Positions 8,423 through 17,125 of a DNA stretch of 64,000 nucleotides are shown piece after piece (the stretch's first letter is position 1; each line of letters opens with the position of its first letter). A program made the translations under genes and the position numbers. Location of the stretch: contig NZ_NOII01000001.1 in NCBI RefSeq assembly GCF_002245695.1, positions 1,116,001 to 1,180,000 of the forward strand. Reading direction: 5' to 3'. The DNA comes from Fictibacillus aquaticus (GTDB lineage: Bacteria; Bacillota; Bacilli; Bacillales; Fictibacillaceae). The notes below the pieces were generated by a model, which saw only the letters and a list, made by a program, of their open reading frames with translations, did not search any database and was not told the origin of the DNA.

Positions 8423-8921
8423 GAGTGAACCCCTCCTTTTCTAGCAGTACTTGCAGTTTCTTGAGTGAACGGTGAAACATCACATTTACCTTATTCGGAG
8501 AACAGTTTAAGATACTGCTTGTTTCTTTCGGTGAGAACTCCAATATACCTCGCAGGATAATCACCTCTTTAAACGGAGGCGCAAGCTTTAGAATCGCATC
8601 ATACAGCTGAGAATTTGCTAAATTCTTCAGTGTTTGTTCTTCTATCTGATTAGAAGCTGGCTTTTCCGGCGCCAAAAAATGCTTAATTCTGTCCCAAACT
8701 TTATTCTTCCGGTACCGGTTAATTACAAGATTACGTGCAATTGAAATCAGCCATGTTTTCGGGTGCGACTTCCCTTTAAACATCGCCAGCTTTTTTATCG
8801 CCATCACGAATGTATCCTGAACCAAGTCTTACACTTCAGTCGTTCCTGTAAAGTAAGTAAGAAAACTTGTAATATCTTTTTCATAATCATAAAACCATTG
8901 CTCAATCGTCCCCTCATCCAC
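8394..8921 (-). pseudogene. ECF RNA polymerase sigma factor interrupted by an in-frame TAA
   Basis: Read from GTG at 8921 (AGGAGGGGG four bases upstream) the frame gives 30 codons ending FTGTTEV, then TAA at 8831-8829, then DLVQDTFVMAIKKL and a complete sigma region 2 and region 4 (RNLVINRYRKNK, KLAPPFKEVIILRG, CSPNKVNVMFHRSLKKL) to the stop at 8394. ECF sigmas normally read E-x-E-D-L-V-Q-D-T-F here, so TAA stands where a conserved Glu (GAA) is expected: a single G-to-T change. Everything else is intact (175 codons, normal length). Either the gene is inactive, the stop is read through, translation restarts at TTG 8825, or the base is a sequencing error. Confidence 0.8.
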
Positions 8922-8942
8922 AAGACCCCCTCCTTTACTCAT

Positions 8943-8970
8943 TAGACGGTTAACTATCGTGATTATTACA
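8943..8970 (-). promoter_or_regulatory. Candidate ECF-type promoter for the sigma/anti-sigma operon
   Basis: Minus-strand TGTAAT (8970-8965), 16-base spacer, CGTCTA (8948-8943), then the RBS and GTG start. This matches the general ECF pattern of an AA-containing -35 and a CGTC -10, and would give autoregulation by the operon's own sigma factor. Confidence 0.5.
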
Positions 8971-9005
8971 GTCGAATAGAAAAAAATACAATATATAAAT
9001 ATATG

Positions 9006-9030
9006 AAAAAGAGCTGACTTTTCAGCTCTT
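9006..9030 (-). terminator. Terminator after the MFS exporter
   Basis: Perfect 9-bp stem AAGAGCTGA/TCAGCTCTT, four-base loop, followed by TTTTTC on the minus strand. Confidence 0.8.
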
Positions 9031-9049
9031 ATGTTTAGAACACTTTACA

Positions 9050-10276
9050 CTATGACGCTTCCTTCTCATTAACCTGGTCAGGAACATCAATAAACTTAAA
9101 GTAAGGTAAGACAATTCCTATGATGGATGCAGTTGAAATTAATGCACCAATTAATATGAATAACGGCCTGATTCCCCATAATTCACTAACAACCCCACCA
9201 ACCAATACACCAAGCGGCATGACCCCTCTAATAATTACTAAGCGCACGGAGAACACTTTTCCCATCAAATGTTGAGGAACGGTCTGCTGATTGATCGTTG
9301 TGTTATGTACATTAAAAAATGCCATAGCGATGCCGGCAACGATCTCTACTAAAATAGCAACGTAAAGACTGTCTGTGACTCCCAACGAGACATATGTCAA
9401 TCCGCCTATCACAAGAGCTCCTAACATGATCATTCTTCTGCTCTTGTATTTGAATTTGCTCACTACGAGAGATCCGATAACATAGCCCAGCGGAAATCCC
9501 GCCATAAAAATTCCATAATCATCATAGTTTCCGTGTAAAACATCAATAATATAAGGGAGATTTATCACCATTGTTACTCCAACACCGAACTGAACAAAGC
9601 CTAAGAAGATGCCTAACCAGACAATTCGCCGTTCTTTAAAGAAATAGCTTATTCCTTCAGTAAATTGCTCTAACCATGTTGAGCGTATCTCTTTTACGAT
9701 TCGCTGTTCGTTAATCCATAAAAGAATTGATCCGCTGATAGTTAACGAAACAACAATACACAATAACGTTAACTTTATTCCGATGTATTCAATAACAATC
9801 CCGCCTGAAACGGGTGCCAAAAACATCATAAGTCGAGAAGTACCATCTAGATAAGCATTTGCTGTACTTAATTGTTCCTTTGAAACAATAGTAGGGGTGA
9901 TCGCCTGACTTGCCGGCACATAAAATGGTGCCAGTAATCCAATGACAATCTGGACAGCATAAACATGCCACGACTCTATGTTTCCACTCACTACTGTAAG
10001 AAGTAACAGTAAAAAAATCACAGCCCTTGTCCACTGAGAAAAAATCATGATCTTTTTTCTACTCCATTTATCAATAAATGGGCCGCTGACGAGCTGAAGA
10101 ATAATGGATGGAAGAAAATAAAGCAGCCACATACTTCCTAATGCTATTTTCGAGCCTGTCATATCATAAATCAGAATGGAATTACAAAAAGTTCCGAACG
10201 CTCCCGCAAGTTCAGATATCGCCGTTCCCAACCACAATGAAACAAATCCGCGGTCAGTCAATACATTTTTCTTCAT
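9050..10276 (-). CDS. MFS transporter, EntS/MFS_3-like exporter
   Basis: 408 aa from the ATG at 10276; GTGGTGG upstream serves as a weak RBS, while an ATG 12 bases further upstream lacks one. About 12 transmembrane helices. VLTDRGFVSLWLGTAISELAGAFGTF at the start and the motif A variant GPFIDKWSRKK are typical of the enterobactin-exporter-like and macrolide-exporter-like MFS_3 group. Substrate unknown. The gene is divergent from the sensor kinase at 10424. Confidence 0.85.
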   Translation of the reverse strand: MKKNVLTDRGFVSLWLGTAISELAGAFGTFCNSILIYDMTGSKIALGSMWLLYFLPSIILQLVSGPFIDKWSRKKIMIFSQWTRAVIFLLLLLTVVSGNIESWHVYAVQIVIGLLAPFYVPASQAITPTIVSKEQLSTANAYLDGTSRLMMFLAPVSGGIVIEYIGIKLTLLCIVVSLTISGSILLWINEQRIVKEIRSTWLEQFTEGISYFFKERRIVWLGIFLGFVQFGVGVTMVINLPYIIDVLHGNYDDYGIFMAGFPLGYVIGSLVVSKFKYKSRRMIMLGALVIGGLTYVSLGVTDSLYVAILVEIVAGIAMAFFNVHNTTINQQTVPQHLMGKVFSVRLVIIRGVMPLGVLVGGVVSELWGIRPLFILIGALISTASIIGIVLPYFKFIDVPDQVNEKEAS

Positions 10277-10423
10277 ATGCCACCACATTTCGAAAACTTT
10301 CTATCTTTATCTATATTTAGAATAACCTACAACTTACTCTATGGTAAATTTTGATAAAATCAGCAGGTTTCTTGCCGTTTGTGTCGAAAAAATATAGTAC
10401 TAAACTACTCTAGGAGGGTCATT

Positions 10424-11992
10424 ATGGAAGATTTCCGAAGAGCCCTTGGCATAAAAATAATGAACGACCGCATGCAGTTTGTTGAGAGCATTCCGCCTAT
10501 TGAGAATTTAGAAGCTGAATTTAGCGACTACACTAAAAAAGTTTCACCTTGGGTAGAGACGTTTTTAGGTTACCTTGGGGAAGGTCTCTTTGGTGATGAT
10601 GGAACTGTAAAATTAAAGATGGAAAAATGGGCCGATGCATTTGGAAAACGTGCATCGAATTGCAATATTCCTCTTGATCATTGTTTACACTTTATCCTGA
10701 AGTCCAGAATGCTCATCTATCAGCTTATTGAAAATGAAACAGAATCCAAACCTGTACTGAATATCCAGCTGATTGAATGCTTTAAAGTAATCACTGCATT
10801 GACTGAGCTTGCAGCCAATACTGTCGTCTCTATCTACACCCAGACGATCCGCGATACCCAAAACGCTTTGCAGCTCACCAATAAATACCTCGACATATCT
10901 ATAGCAGATCTGAACAACATGAAGAATGTGCTCTATGAAGCGACCATTTTTACACTGACAGATAAAAACGACCGCATCCTGCAAGTAAATGATCATTTCT
11001 GCCGCATCACGAAATATGACCGCAGCGAACTGATCGGACAGGATCACGGAAAGCTCGTGTTTTCAGGTGTTCACTCTGAAGAGTTTGTGCAAAACATAAA
11101 GCATGAGATTCAATGCGGACGTGTCTGGAAAGGCGAGATCTGCAACAAAGCGAAGGATGGCTCACTTTATTGGGTCGACACGACGATCATTCCGTTTTTG
11201 GATCAGGACGGGGAGACGTATCAGCACATTTCAATTCAATATGATGTGACCGAAAAAAAGAAAACAGAAGATATTCTGTTGAAATCTGAAAAAGTCTCTT
11301 TGATCGGTGAACTTGCGGCGGGCATCGCACATGAAATCCGCAATCCATTGACGTCAATCGGCGGGCTCGTCCAGCTGATCGATGAACTCAATCCTGAGAA
11401 GAACGCCTTTTTTAAGGAGATTATCCTGACCGAGATCAACCGGATCAACTTTATCGTGAGTGAGCTCATGGTGCTTGCCAAGCCACATGCCGTCTATTTC
11501 AGCTGGTTTAATATCATTGAAAGCACTCGTAACGTGATCGAGCTGCTTCAGCCGGAAGTGAATCTGAGAAACGTCGCGATTGTTTTTGAAACAGATGATG
11601 AAGTGATTGAAGTTTACGGCGAGAAGAACCAGCTCACTCAGGTGATGATCAATCTCTTGAAAAACGCGATCGAAGCACTGTCCTCTGGCGGGTATATCAA
11701 GCTTTCTGTCGCAAAAGACGGAAAGAACGTTTTGCTCACGATTCAGGACAACGGAATCGGCATGACTGATGAACAGGTCAAAAAGCTTGGGGAACCTTTT
11801 TTTACGACAAAGAGCAACGGCACAGGACTCGGACTGATGATTTGCTTTAAAATAATCCAAAATCATAAAGGCACCGTTCAGGTCGAAAGCGAGCAGGAAA
11901 AAGGTACAACCTTCACGATCACACTCCCAACACGTCCTCAGATTGCAGGACAGCCGGAAAGTTCAGAAGCGGGTTTGAGTATAACAAGCTAG
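10424..11992 (+). CDS. PAS-domain sensor histidine kinase with RsbR-like N-terminal domain
   Basis: 522 aa from ATG 10424 with AGGAGGG six bases upstream. No transmembrane segment, so cytoplasmic. Residues 1-150 are an all-helical domain resembling the N-terminal sensor domain of RsbR-type co-antagonists; PAS about 165-280 (LTDKNDRILQVNDHF, then the PAC part with DGSLYWVDTTIIP); HisKA with His303 in AGIAHEIRNPLTS; HATPase with NLLKNAIEALS, DNGIGM and GTGLGLMIC. The layout resembles sporulation-type kinases such as KinA or KinE, but the signal and partner regulator are unknown. No response regulator is adjacent. Confidence 0.9.
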   Translation: MEDFRRALGIKIMNDRMQFVESIPPIENLEAEFSDYTKKVSPWVETFLGYLGEGLFGDDGTVKLKMEKWADAFGKRASNCNIPLDHCLHFILKSRMLIYQLIENETESKPVLNIQLIECFKVITALTELAANTVVSIYTQTIRDTQNALQLTNKYLDISIADLNNMKNVLYEATIFTLTDKNDRILQVNDHFCRITKYDRSELIGQDHGKLVFSGVHSEEFVQNIKHEIQCGRVWKGEICNKAKDGSLYWVDTTIIPFLDQDGETYQHISIQYDVTEKKKTEDILLKSEKVSLIGELAAGIAHEIRNPLTSIGGLVQLIDELNPEKNAFFKEIILTEINRINFIVSELMVLAKPHAVYFSWFNIIESTRNVIELLQPEVNLRNVAIVFETDDEVIEVYGEKNQLTQVMINLLKNAIEALSSGGYIKLSVAKDGKNVLLTIQDNGIGMTDEQVKKLGEPFFTTKSNGTGLGLMICFKIIQNHKGTVQVESEQEKGTTFTITLPTRPQIAGQPESSEAGLSITS

Positions 11993-12050
11993 GTGCTCAT
12001 CATATGTTGAATGTGTTAAGAAAAATATAATCAAACCGGGGGAATTTTAT

Positions 12051-12596
12051 TTGAAGAAATCATGGCTCTTTTCTCTGCTGTTAGTAAGTCTCGCACTCTT
12101 CGGCTGTCAGGATAAACAGAGTGGAACACTTGATAAGACGGAATTAGTAAAAGTGCAGCCTGAAGGTAATGTTTCTAAAGATGTGTTAAAAAGCATGCCA
12201 ATCAGCTATGAAGCTTCTTCCGTTGAAGAAGGGCTTGATGCACTGCCATTTGACATCACCTTGCCAAAAGAATTTCCTTTTGATGCAAAGCCTTTGGCTA
12301 TCTCTCACATCGATGACTTCAAACACGACGGCAAAAAATTAAGAGTCACGTTCACTACAACAGCAAAAGATGCCGAGAACGTTCTATTACAAATCACCGC
12401 GCACAATTTTAAGGTTGAGTATTCGGGGTCCGGTACTGAAGTAAAGCTTTCTGACGACGTAAAAGGCAGCTTAGATGGAGGAAACCTGACGTTTGAGAAA
12501 GACGGGGTTTATTATGAAGTCAGCTACACGAACGAGAATATCTCGGATGAGCAGCACAAGGAGCAAGTTATTGAGATAGCCAAACAAATGCTTTAA
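12051..12596 (+). CDS. Lipoprotein of unknown function
   Basis: 181 aa beginning at TTG 12051, with GGGGGA upstream. A signal peptide (residues 1-18) ends in the lipobox LALFGC, so Cys19 should be lipidated and the protein anchored outside the membrane. The mature part is acidic, with ALPFDITLPKEFPFDAKPL and two short repeated beta-rich segments. It follows the sensor kinase by 58 bases and may belong to the same transcript. No family recognised. Confidence 0.8.
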   Translation: MKKSWLFSLLLVSLALFGCQDKQSGTLDKTELVKVQPEGNVSKDVLKSMPISYEASSVEEGLDALPFDITLPKEFPFDAKPLAISHIDDFKHDGKKLRVTFTTTAKDAENVLLQITAHNFKVEYSGSGTEVKLSDDVKGSLDGGNLTFEKDGVYYEVSYTNENISDEQHKEQVIEIAKQML

Positions 12597-12619
12597 TACA
12601 AATGAATAAAATTGGTCAA

Positions 12620-12661
12620 AAAAACCCAAGAATGCTGATATATCAGCGCTCTTGGGTTTTT
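12620..12661. terminator. Bidirectional terminator
   Basis: AAAACCCAAGA/TCTTGGGTTTT arms with an inner GCTGATATATCAGC palindrome, between the lipoprotein gene and the convergent TerC gene; A- and T-runs on both sides. Confidence 0.85.
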
Positions 12662-12678
12662 GCTTGGACGAAATAAAA

Positions 12679-13458
12679 TTAAAGAGTATTTTGTTTTTCT
12701 GTTTCAGGCTTTTTCCCAGGCGCAAACCATCCTAGCAGTGCAATACCTACTAAAACACCATAGAAAATCAGCGACCACACGGTGCTATGTGGAAAATGAG
12801 AATCTAACACACCAATATCCTCATGAGCAAGCGTAATGACGGCTAGCTTTACACCCACCCACGCTACAATTGCATAAGCTGTTGTTTCTAATGCCGGACG
12901 CTTGTCTAAAAGCTGTACAAACCACGTTGCAGCAAACTTAATAAGAATAAGTCCAGCAATGCCTCCGAGAACAACAACAATAAATTTCCCTCCGTCCATT
13001 CCGCCAAAATCTTCAAGCGGCGAATCTGGTAGTCCAAGTGCCAAAGCTACAGCGGCAAGGATTGAATCAATTGCAAAAGCGAGATCGGCTATTGCGATTT
13101 TTCCTACAGTTGGCCAAAAACCTTTTCCTGCTGATTCTTCTTCAACATCTTCACGATTATTTTTGTTCTCTTTTCCAAATTTGGCTTTGATAACGTGCTT
13201 TAATCCAAGGTAAAGGAGATATGCTGCTCCTACAGCCTGTATTTGCCAAACGTTCGCGATAAATGAAATAGCAAAAAGTGCTCCAAATCGGAAAACGAAT
13301 GCCATGATGATGCCGTAGTTTATCGCTCTCTTTTTCTGATCATCCGGTAAATGCTTTGCAATTACCGCTAATACAAGAGCATTATCCGCTGATAATAACC
13401 CTTCTAAGCCGATCAGTATCAGTAAAGCCCAAGCATATTCTAACCAAATTGACTCCAT
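12679..13458 (-). CDS. TerC-family integral membrane metal exporter (YkoY/YceF-like)
   Basis: 259 aa with about eight transmembrane helices. The two TerC signatures are present: GLEGLLSADNALVLA near the N-terminus and IADLAFAIDSILAAVA in the middle, each with an acidic residue inside the membrane. Bacillus homologues (YkoY, YceF) export manganese and help load metal onto secreted enzymes. In other Bacillaceae such genes often follow a yybP-ykoY manganese riboswitch; I could not find that motif in the 300 bases upstream. RBS GGGGAG. Single gene. Confidence 0.88.
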   Translation of the reverse strand: MESIWLEYAWALLILIGLEGLLSADNALVLAVIAKHLPDDQKKRAINYGIIMAFVFRFGALFAISFIANVWQIQAVGAAYLLYLGLKHVIKAKFGKENKNNREDVEEESAGKGFWPTVGKIAIADLAFAIDSILAAVALALGLPDSPLEDFGGMDGGKFIVVVLGGIAGLILIKFAATWFVQLLDKRPALETTAYAIVAWVGVKLAVITLAHEDIGVLDSHFPHSTVWSLIFYGVLVGIALLGWFAPGKKPETEKQNTL

Positions 13459-13635
13459 TTACTCCCCTGCTTCCATTTAAATATGTACTATTGTATCTAA
13501 CTATAGAATGACCATTTTCGCAAGAATGTAACCTTGAATAAAATTATACCTTTTGATTGCCTTTAATAAACGTTAAATAGACTAACTTGTTTCTACAAGG
13601 TGAGTAATACTTCTAATCGACTAATAGGCGGCATA

Positions 13636-13669
13636 AAAAACAAGCAGTCCTTGTGATGGCTGCTTGTTT
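13636..13669 (-). terminator. Terminator for the PAP2 gene
   Basis: AAACAAGCAG/CTGCTTGTTT arms around a 13-base loop, with a T-run on the minus strand. The remainder of 13459-13756 (about 300 bases) holds only AT-rich promoter-like sequence and no convincing gene. Confidence 0.65.
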
Positions 13670-13756
13670 CTTTAAAACATATTTTAAAATTGTGAAGTGC
13701 CACTAGCATTATTTACTCCATACCTCTTCAAACTTAGTCCCCTTTGGTTTAAAAAG

Positions 13757-14320
13757 TTACCCTCTTCCTTGAAAAACGGGTCTACTTATTAAAGAGGTTA
13801 TGAGCTTTGCTTTTTTAAACAACACGTGGTGTGTAAGCAACGCGATAAGCATACCGTTTAAAATCCCCGCTGCAACATCTAATGGATAGTGAACCCCTAC
13901 CCAAATCCGTGAGAAAGCAACAGCTAGCGCAAGAGCGAGCCATATGTTTTTAAATCTAAGTGATGAAAGCCAGACGGTTGCGGCAATAACAATTGCCGAT
14001 GTGGCGTGGTCACTTGGAAAAGAGGAGTTCGCAGAATGGTCCACAAGCTGGAAGATTTCTTGCGTGATAAAGGGGCGATCTCGGAAGAAAAACAGCTCAA
14101 TTATGCGGTTAATTGAATACGCAAGAGTAAACGCCAACATAGCTTGAAAGGCTATAACTCGGAAATGACTTTTATTAAGCAGCCATAAAAAAAGAATCAA
14201 AAGAACAAACGCATATTGGACATACTCGGCAAAGAAAATCATTAATTGATCGATCCATGGGTACTGCTGAACTTGTTTATTAATGAACAAAAGCCATTTA
14301 TTATCTAAATCGAATAACAT
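13757..14320 (-). CDS. bcrC: PAP2-family phosphatase, undecaprenyl pyrophosphate phosphatase-like
   Basis: 187 aa with five to six transmembrane helices and all three PAP2 motifs: RDRPF with Arg82-Pro83, SSFPSDHATS with His105, and SRIWVGVHYPLDV with Arg138, His144 and Asp148. The layout matches BcrC/YwoA, which dephosphorylates undecaprenyl pyrophosphate at the outer membrane face and gives bacitracin resistance. A lipid phosphatase of different specificity is possible. RBS AGGAGAT seven bases before the ATG. Confidence 0.82.
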   Translation of the reverse strand: MLFDLDNKWLLFINKQVQQYPWIDQLMIFFAEYVQYAFVLLILFLWLLNKSHFRVIAFQAMLAFTLAYSINRIIELFFFRDRPFITQEIFQLVDHSANSSFPSDHATSAIVIAATVWLSSLRFKNIWLALALAVAFSRIWVGVHYPLDVAAGILNGMLIALLTHHVLFKKAKLITSLISRPVFQGRG

Positions 14321-14447
14321 CCTAATATCTCCTTATCATTTATTTCACTTAGATAGTAGCATTTAATTACATTTTATTCCATCGATTCTTTTATTTCTTA
14401 CTCAAAACACTTACCTTTAATTAACAATAACTGTATAAATACAACAA

Positions 14448-14475
14448 AGGGCGATACCAAATCCGGCACCGCCCT
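14448..14475 (-). terminator. Terminator of topB
   Basis: 11-bp stem with G-U pairs (AGGGCGATACC / GGCACCGCCCT on the plus strand, loop 14459-14464), seven bases after the topB stop; TTGTTGTATTT follows. Confidence 0.75.
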
Positions 14476-14481
14476 CAACTT

Positions 14482-16629
14482 TTACTTCTTAAACGTAATC
14501 TTCTTTTCTTCCTTATTCAGCATCAACGCTGCACTAAATGATTGGCCATCCGCTTTTTTGAACCCTTTAAGCAAGGTAGTCTCGCCTTTTTCCAGCAGCC
14601 GTTTAACTTGTGCGTCAGTCAGGGTTTTCCTTGCAATCTTTTTCGAAATTGTAAACTTACAGCCTTCTTTATAGCCTGTACACCCGTAGAACTGGCTTTT
14701 CTTGCTATAAAACATCTCCTTACCGCAGAACGGACAGTTCCCGACAGGTTCGTAGCTTTTCTTGGCCGACGAGGAGGCTGCTGACGGAGAAACGACCCAT
14801 TCCTTTGACCCTTCAACGGCTTCGGCGATCACTTTTTCGGTCATCGATTTTGTCAGGTCCATGAAGGCTTTCGCATCGGCTTTTCCTTTTCCGATCTCCG
14901 CGAGTCTCTGTTCCCAAACGGCGGTTGTTTCAGGCGAAGTGAGAATCGAGTCTTTGCCGATTGCCGCGATCAGTGTTTTTGCTTTTTCCGTCGCGAACAC
15001 CTGATTTTTCTGTGTTTTAATGTAATGAAGAGCTTCAATCTTCTTGATGATGCCGCTTCGGGTCGCCTCGGTTCCAAGACCTTTCGCTTCATTCAGCACC
15101 TTGCTCAGCTCTTCGTTCTCAATTGTCTTACCGGCGGTCTTCATGAGCGTGATCAGATTCCCGAGTGTATACCGTTTCGGAGGCTGTGTTTTGCCGTCCT
15201 TCACCTTCGCATTTTTCACGACACCTTGATCGTCGCTCTCCACTTTCGGCAGCAGCACCTTATCCTCATCGTTTTTGTCATTCTTTTCAAAAAGAACCTT
15301 ACGCCAGCCTTCTTGAATGAGGACGTTGCCCTTACTGACAAAATTGTGGTTGTTAACTGTTGTGTGAATGGTCGTCGTATCAAAAATCGCTTTATCATAA
15401 TGCGCAGCGATAACGCTTCTGACAATGAGATCATAAATGTTCCGTTCTTCACCACTCAGCTTGGCCGGATTCACCACGTTCTCCGTCGGGATAATGGCAT
15501 AATGGTCGCTTACCTTTGATGCATCGACGAACCTCTTGTTTCCGGAAATCGACCGCTTTGGAGCTGGAAGAATGTTTTGATAAGATTCAAACGAACTTAA
15601 TTTATTTAAAATCTCTGGAATTCCGCGCGCCTCTTCTTCTGTTATGTATGAGCTGTCAGAACGCGGATAGCTGACGATCTTTTTTAAATACAACCCGCTC
15701 GTGATGTTCAGTGTCTTCTCCGGTGAGTATTTATAAATTTGGTTCGCCTTTGCCTGCAATGCCGACAAGTTGAACAGCAGCGGCGGCTGGTACTCTTTCC
15801 GGTCTGTCTTGATGGAAGCGACCTCGCACTGCTGGCCCTTAATCTCTTTCAGTATTTCTTCCGCCTCTTCTTTCTTGTCGAACCTCGACTTCTCGCCTTT
15901 TTGCCATTTGCCTGAATAAACTTTCCCGTCTATATCAAAGTCAGCAAGTATCTCATGAAAAATTTCCGGTTTAAAGTTTTCAATCTCGTGTTCTCTCTGT
16001 ACGATCATCGCGATCGTCGGCGTCATTACCCGTCCTGTGGCAAAAACTTCGCGGACACCTCTTTTTTTCATAAGCAGTGTAAACGCTCTGGTTGTGTTAA
16101 GCCCGACAAGCCAGTCAGCACACGCCCTCGAGTAAGATTCCATGAATACCGGAATCGTTTCGCTGCCATCTTTTAAATTTCGAAAGCCTTCTAAAACGGC
16201 GTTATGTGTTAAGGAAGAAATCCAGAGACGCTTGATTGGCTTTTTGCATTTTATAGTGATAAGCAGCGACCGGTATATCAACTCACCTTCACGCCCAGCA
16301 TCCGTAGCGCCAATGATTTCGGTAACTTTGCTGTCGAAAGCGAGCTTCTTGATAATGTTAAATTGCGCATATTTAGAAGATGAAACTTTGAATCTGAACC
16401 TGTCGGGGATCATCGGCAAGTCTTGCAGTTTCCATTTCTCCCATTCCGGTTTATAGTCTCCTGGCTTCACTAACTCCAATAAATGCCCGACACAGAACGT
16501 TAAATACGCGCCTTTCGGGAAAAATTCATTTGGCGGAATCTCAAAATATCCTTTATGCTTTTTCACATTTTTAAAGGGAGCCACAAGTGCCTGCGCCTGA
16601 GATAGTTTTTCGGCAATGATTAATTTCAT
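14482..16629 (-). CDS. topB: DNA topoisomerase III
   Basis: 715 aa, type IA topoisomerase that decatenates and relaxes negatively supercoiled DNA. Toprim domain at the N-terminus with DAGREGE (110-116); catalytic Tyr321 in IVSYPRSDSSYIT; C-terminal zinc ribbon CPFC...CTGYKEGC starting near residue 632. Two small departures from the usual family: the N-terminal motif reads AEKLSQA rather than AEKPSVA, and YPRSDS replaces YPRTDS. Both are conservative and the enzyme should be active. RBS AAAGGGG. Monocistronic. Confidence 0.95.
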   Translation of the reverse strand: MKLIIAEKLSQAQALVAPFKNVKKHKGYFEIPPNEFFPKGAYLTFCVGHLLELVKPGDYKPEWEKWKLQDLPMIPDRFRFKVSSSKYAQFNIIKKLAFDSKVTEIIGATDAGREGELIYRSLLITIKCKKPIKRLWISSLTHNAVLEGFRNLKDGSETIPVFMESYSRACADWLVGLNTTRAFTLLMKKRGVREVFATGRVMTPTIAMIVQREHEIENFKPEIFHEILADFDIDGKVYSGKWQKGEKSRFDKKEEAEEILKEIKGQQCEVASIKTDRKEYQPPLLFNLSALQAKANQIYKYSPEKTLNITSGLYLKKIVSYPRSDSSYITEEEARGIPEILNKLSSFESYQNILPAPKRSISGNKRFVDASKVSDHYAIIPTENVVNPAKLSGEERNIYDLIVRSVIAAHYDKAIFDTTTIHTTVNNHNFVSKGNVLIQEGWRKVLFEKNDKNDEDKVLLPKVESDDQGVVKNAKVKDGKTQPPKRYTLGNLITLMKTAGKTIENEELSKVLNEAKGLGTEATRSGIIKKIEALHYIKTQKNQVFATEKAKTLIAAIGKDSILTSPETTAVWEQRLAEIGKGKADAKAFMDLTKSMTEKVIAEAVEGSKEWVVSPSAASSSAKKSYEPVGNCPFCGKEMFYSKKSQFYGCTGYKEGCKFTISKKIARKTLTDAQVKRLLEKGETTLLKGFKKADGQSFSAALMLNKEEKKITFKK

Positions 16630-16784
16630 TGTGTTTTCCCCTTTCTTTCGTGTTCCGATATTATCAGTTTTACATACTCCTTCTCTTTTAAAAAGTATTT
16701 ATGAAAATATGTGTATAATTTTCATATTTAGTCACACACTACTCGTAAGCAACAAAAAATACATCTCTAAAAGGAGAATGAACA

Positions 16785-16967
16785 ATGGCGAAAAATCAAC
16801 AACCTATGGCAGGATCTTGGGCAGCACTTGATGCAATGAAGCACGAAATCGCAAGCGAGTACGGTGTACACCTCGGACCTGACACAACAGCTCGTCAAAA
16901 CGGTTCAGTTGGCGGAGAAATCACAAAGCGTCTAGTTGCTCAAGCTCTTTCTGGATACAGAGGATAA
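16785..16967 (+). CDS. Alpha/beta-type small acid-soluble spore protein
   Basis: 60 aa, typical of alpha/beta SASPs that coat and protect DNA in dormant spores. It has the GPR protease site [10 protein letters not shown], the conserved [22 protein letters not shown] block and the C-terminal helix. AAGGAG lies eight bases before the ATG. A forespore SigG promoter is expected; TGAAAA (16702) and CATATTTA (16723) are possible but the spacing is short. Single gene with a strong terminator. This is the clearest sign of an endospore former. Confidence 0.96.
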   Translation: MAKNQQPMAGSWAALDAMKHEIASEYGVHLGPDTTARQNGSVGGEITKRLVAQALSGYRG

Positions 16968-16980
16968 TAATTTCACGAGA

Positions 16981-17017
16981 AAAACGCTCAGGAACTCGAT
17001 TCCTGAGCGTTTTTTTT
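16981..17017 (+). terminator. Strong terminator of the SASP gene
   Basis: Perfect 14-bp stem AAAACGCTCAGGAA/TTCCTGAGCGTTTT, loop CTCGA, followed by a run of eight T from the arm onwards. Confidence 0.92.
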
Positions 17018-17030
17018 GTGCGTGTTTGCC

Positions 17031-17125
17031 ATTTGCGGGTTTAAATTGAAAATTACGGGTCTAAGTAGCAGATTTGCAGGTCTATTCCAGGATTTACGGG
17101 TCTAAATCCAAATTTACGGGTCTAC
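17031..17125. repeat. Periodic array A: five TTTACGGGTCTA cores every 20-21 bp
   Basis: Core hexamers (GCGGGT or ACGGGT or GCAGGT) begin at 17035, 17055, 17076, 17096 and 17116, so the steps are 20, 21, 20, 20. The consensus is TTTACGGGTCTA with eight or so unrelated bases between cores. The array starts right after the SASP terminator and its last unit contains the stop codon of the convergent oxidoreductase gene. Steps of 20 and 21 cannot keep a reading frame, so this is not coding. See arrays B (41736) and C (53151). Confidence 0.85.

Noticed and set aside
10382-10388. Spo0A box TGTCGAA before the PAS kinase, and another on the minus strand near 7421-7430
   Set aside because: A 7-base motif is expected several times in 64 kb by chance; position alone does not support it.
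13459-13756. yybP-ykoY manganese riboswitch before the TerC gene
   Set aside because: The conserved loop sequences could not be found on the minus strand upstream of the gene.
15025-15519. Long open frames opposite topB, aceB, helD and other large genes
   Set aside because: They mirror the codon pattern of the real gene on the other strand, lack RBS and resemble no protein.
16702-16730. SigG promoter of the SASP gene
   Set aside because: TGAAAA and CATATTTA are present but the spacing is about 15 bases, short of the usual 17-18; kept only as a remark.
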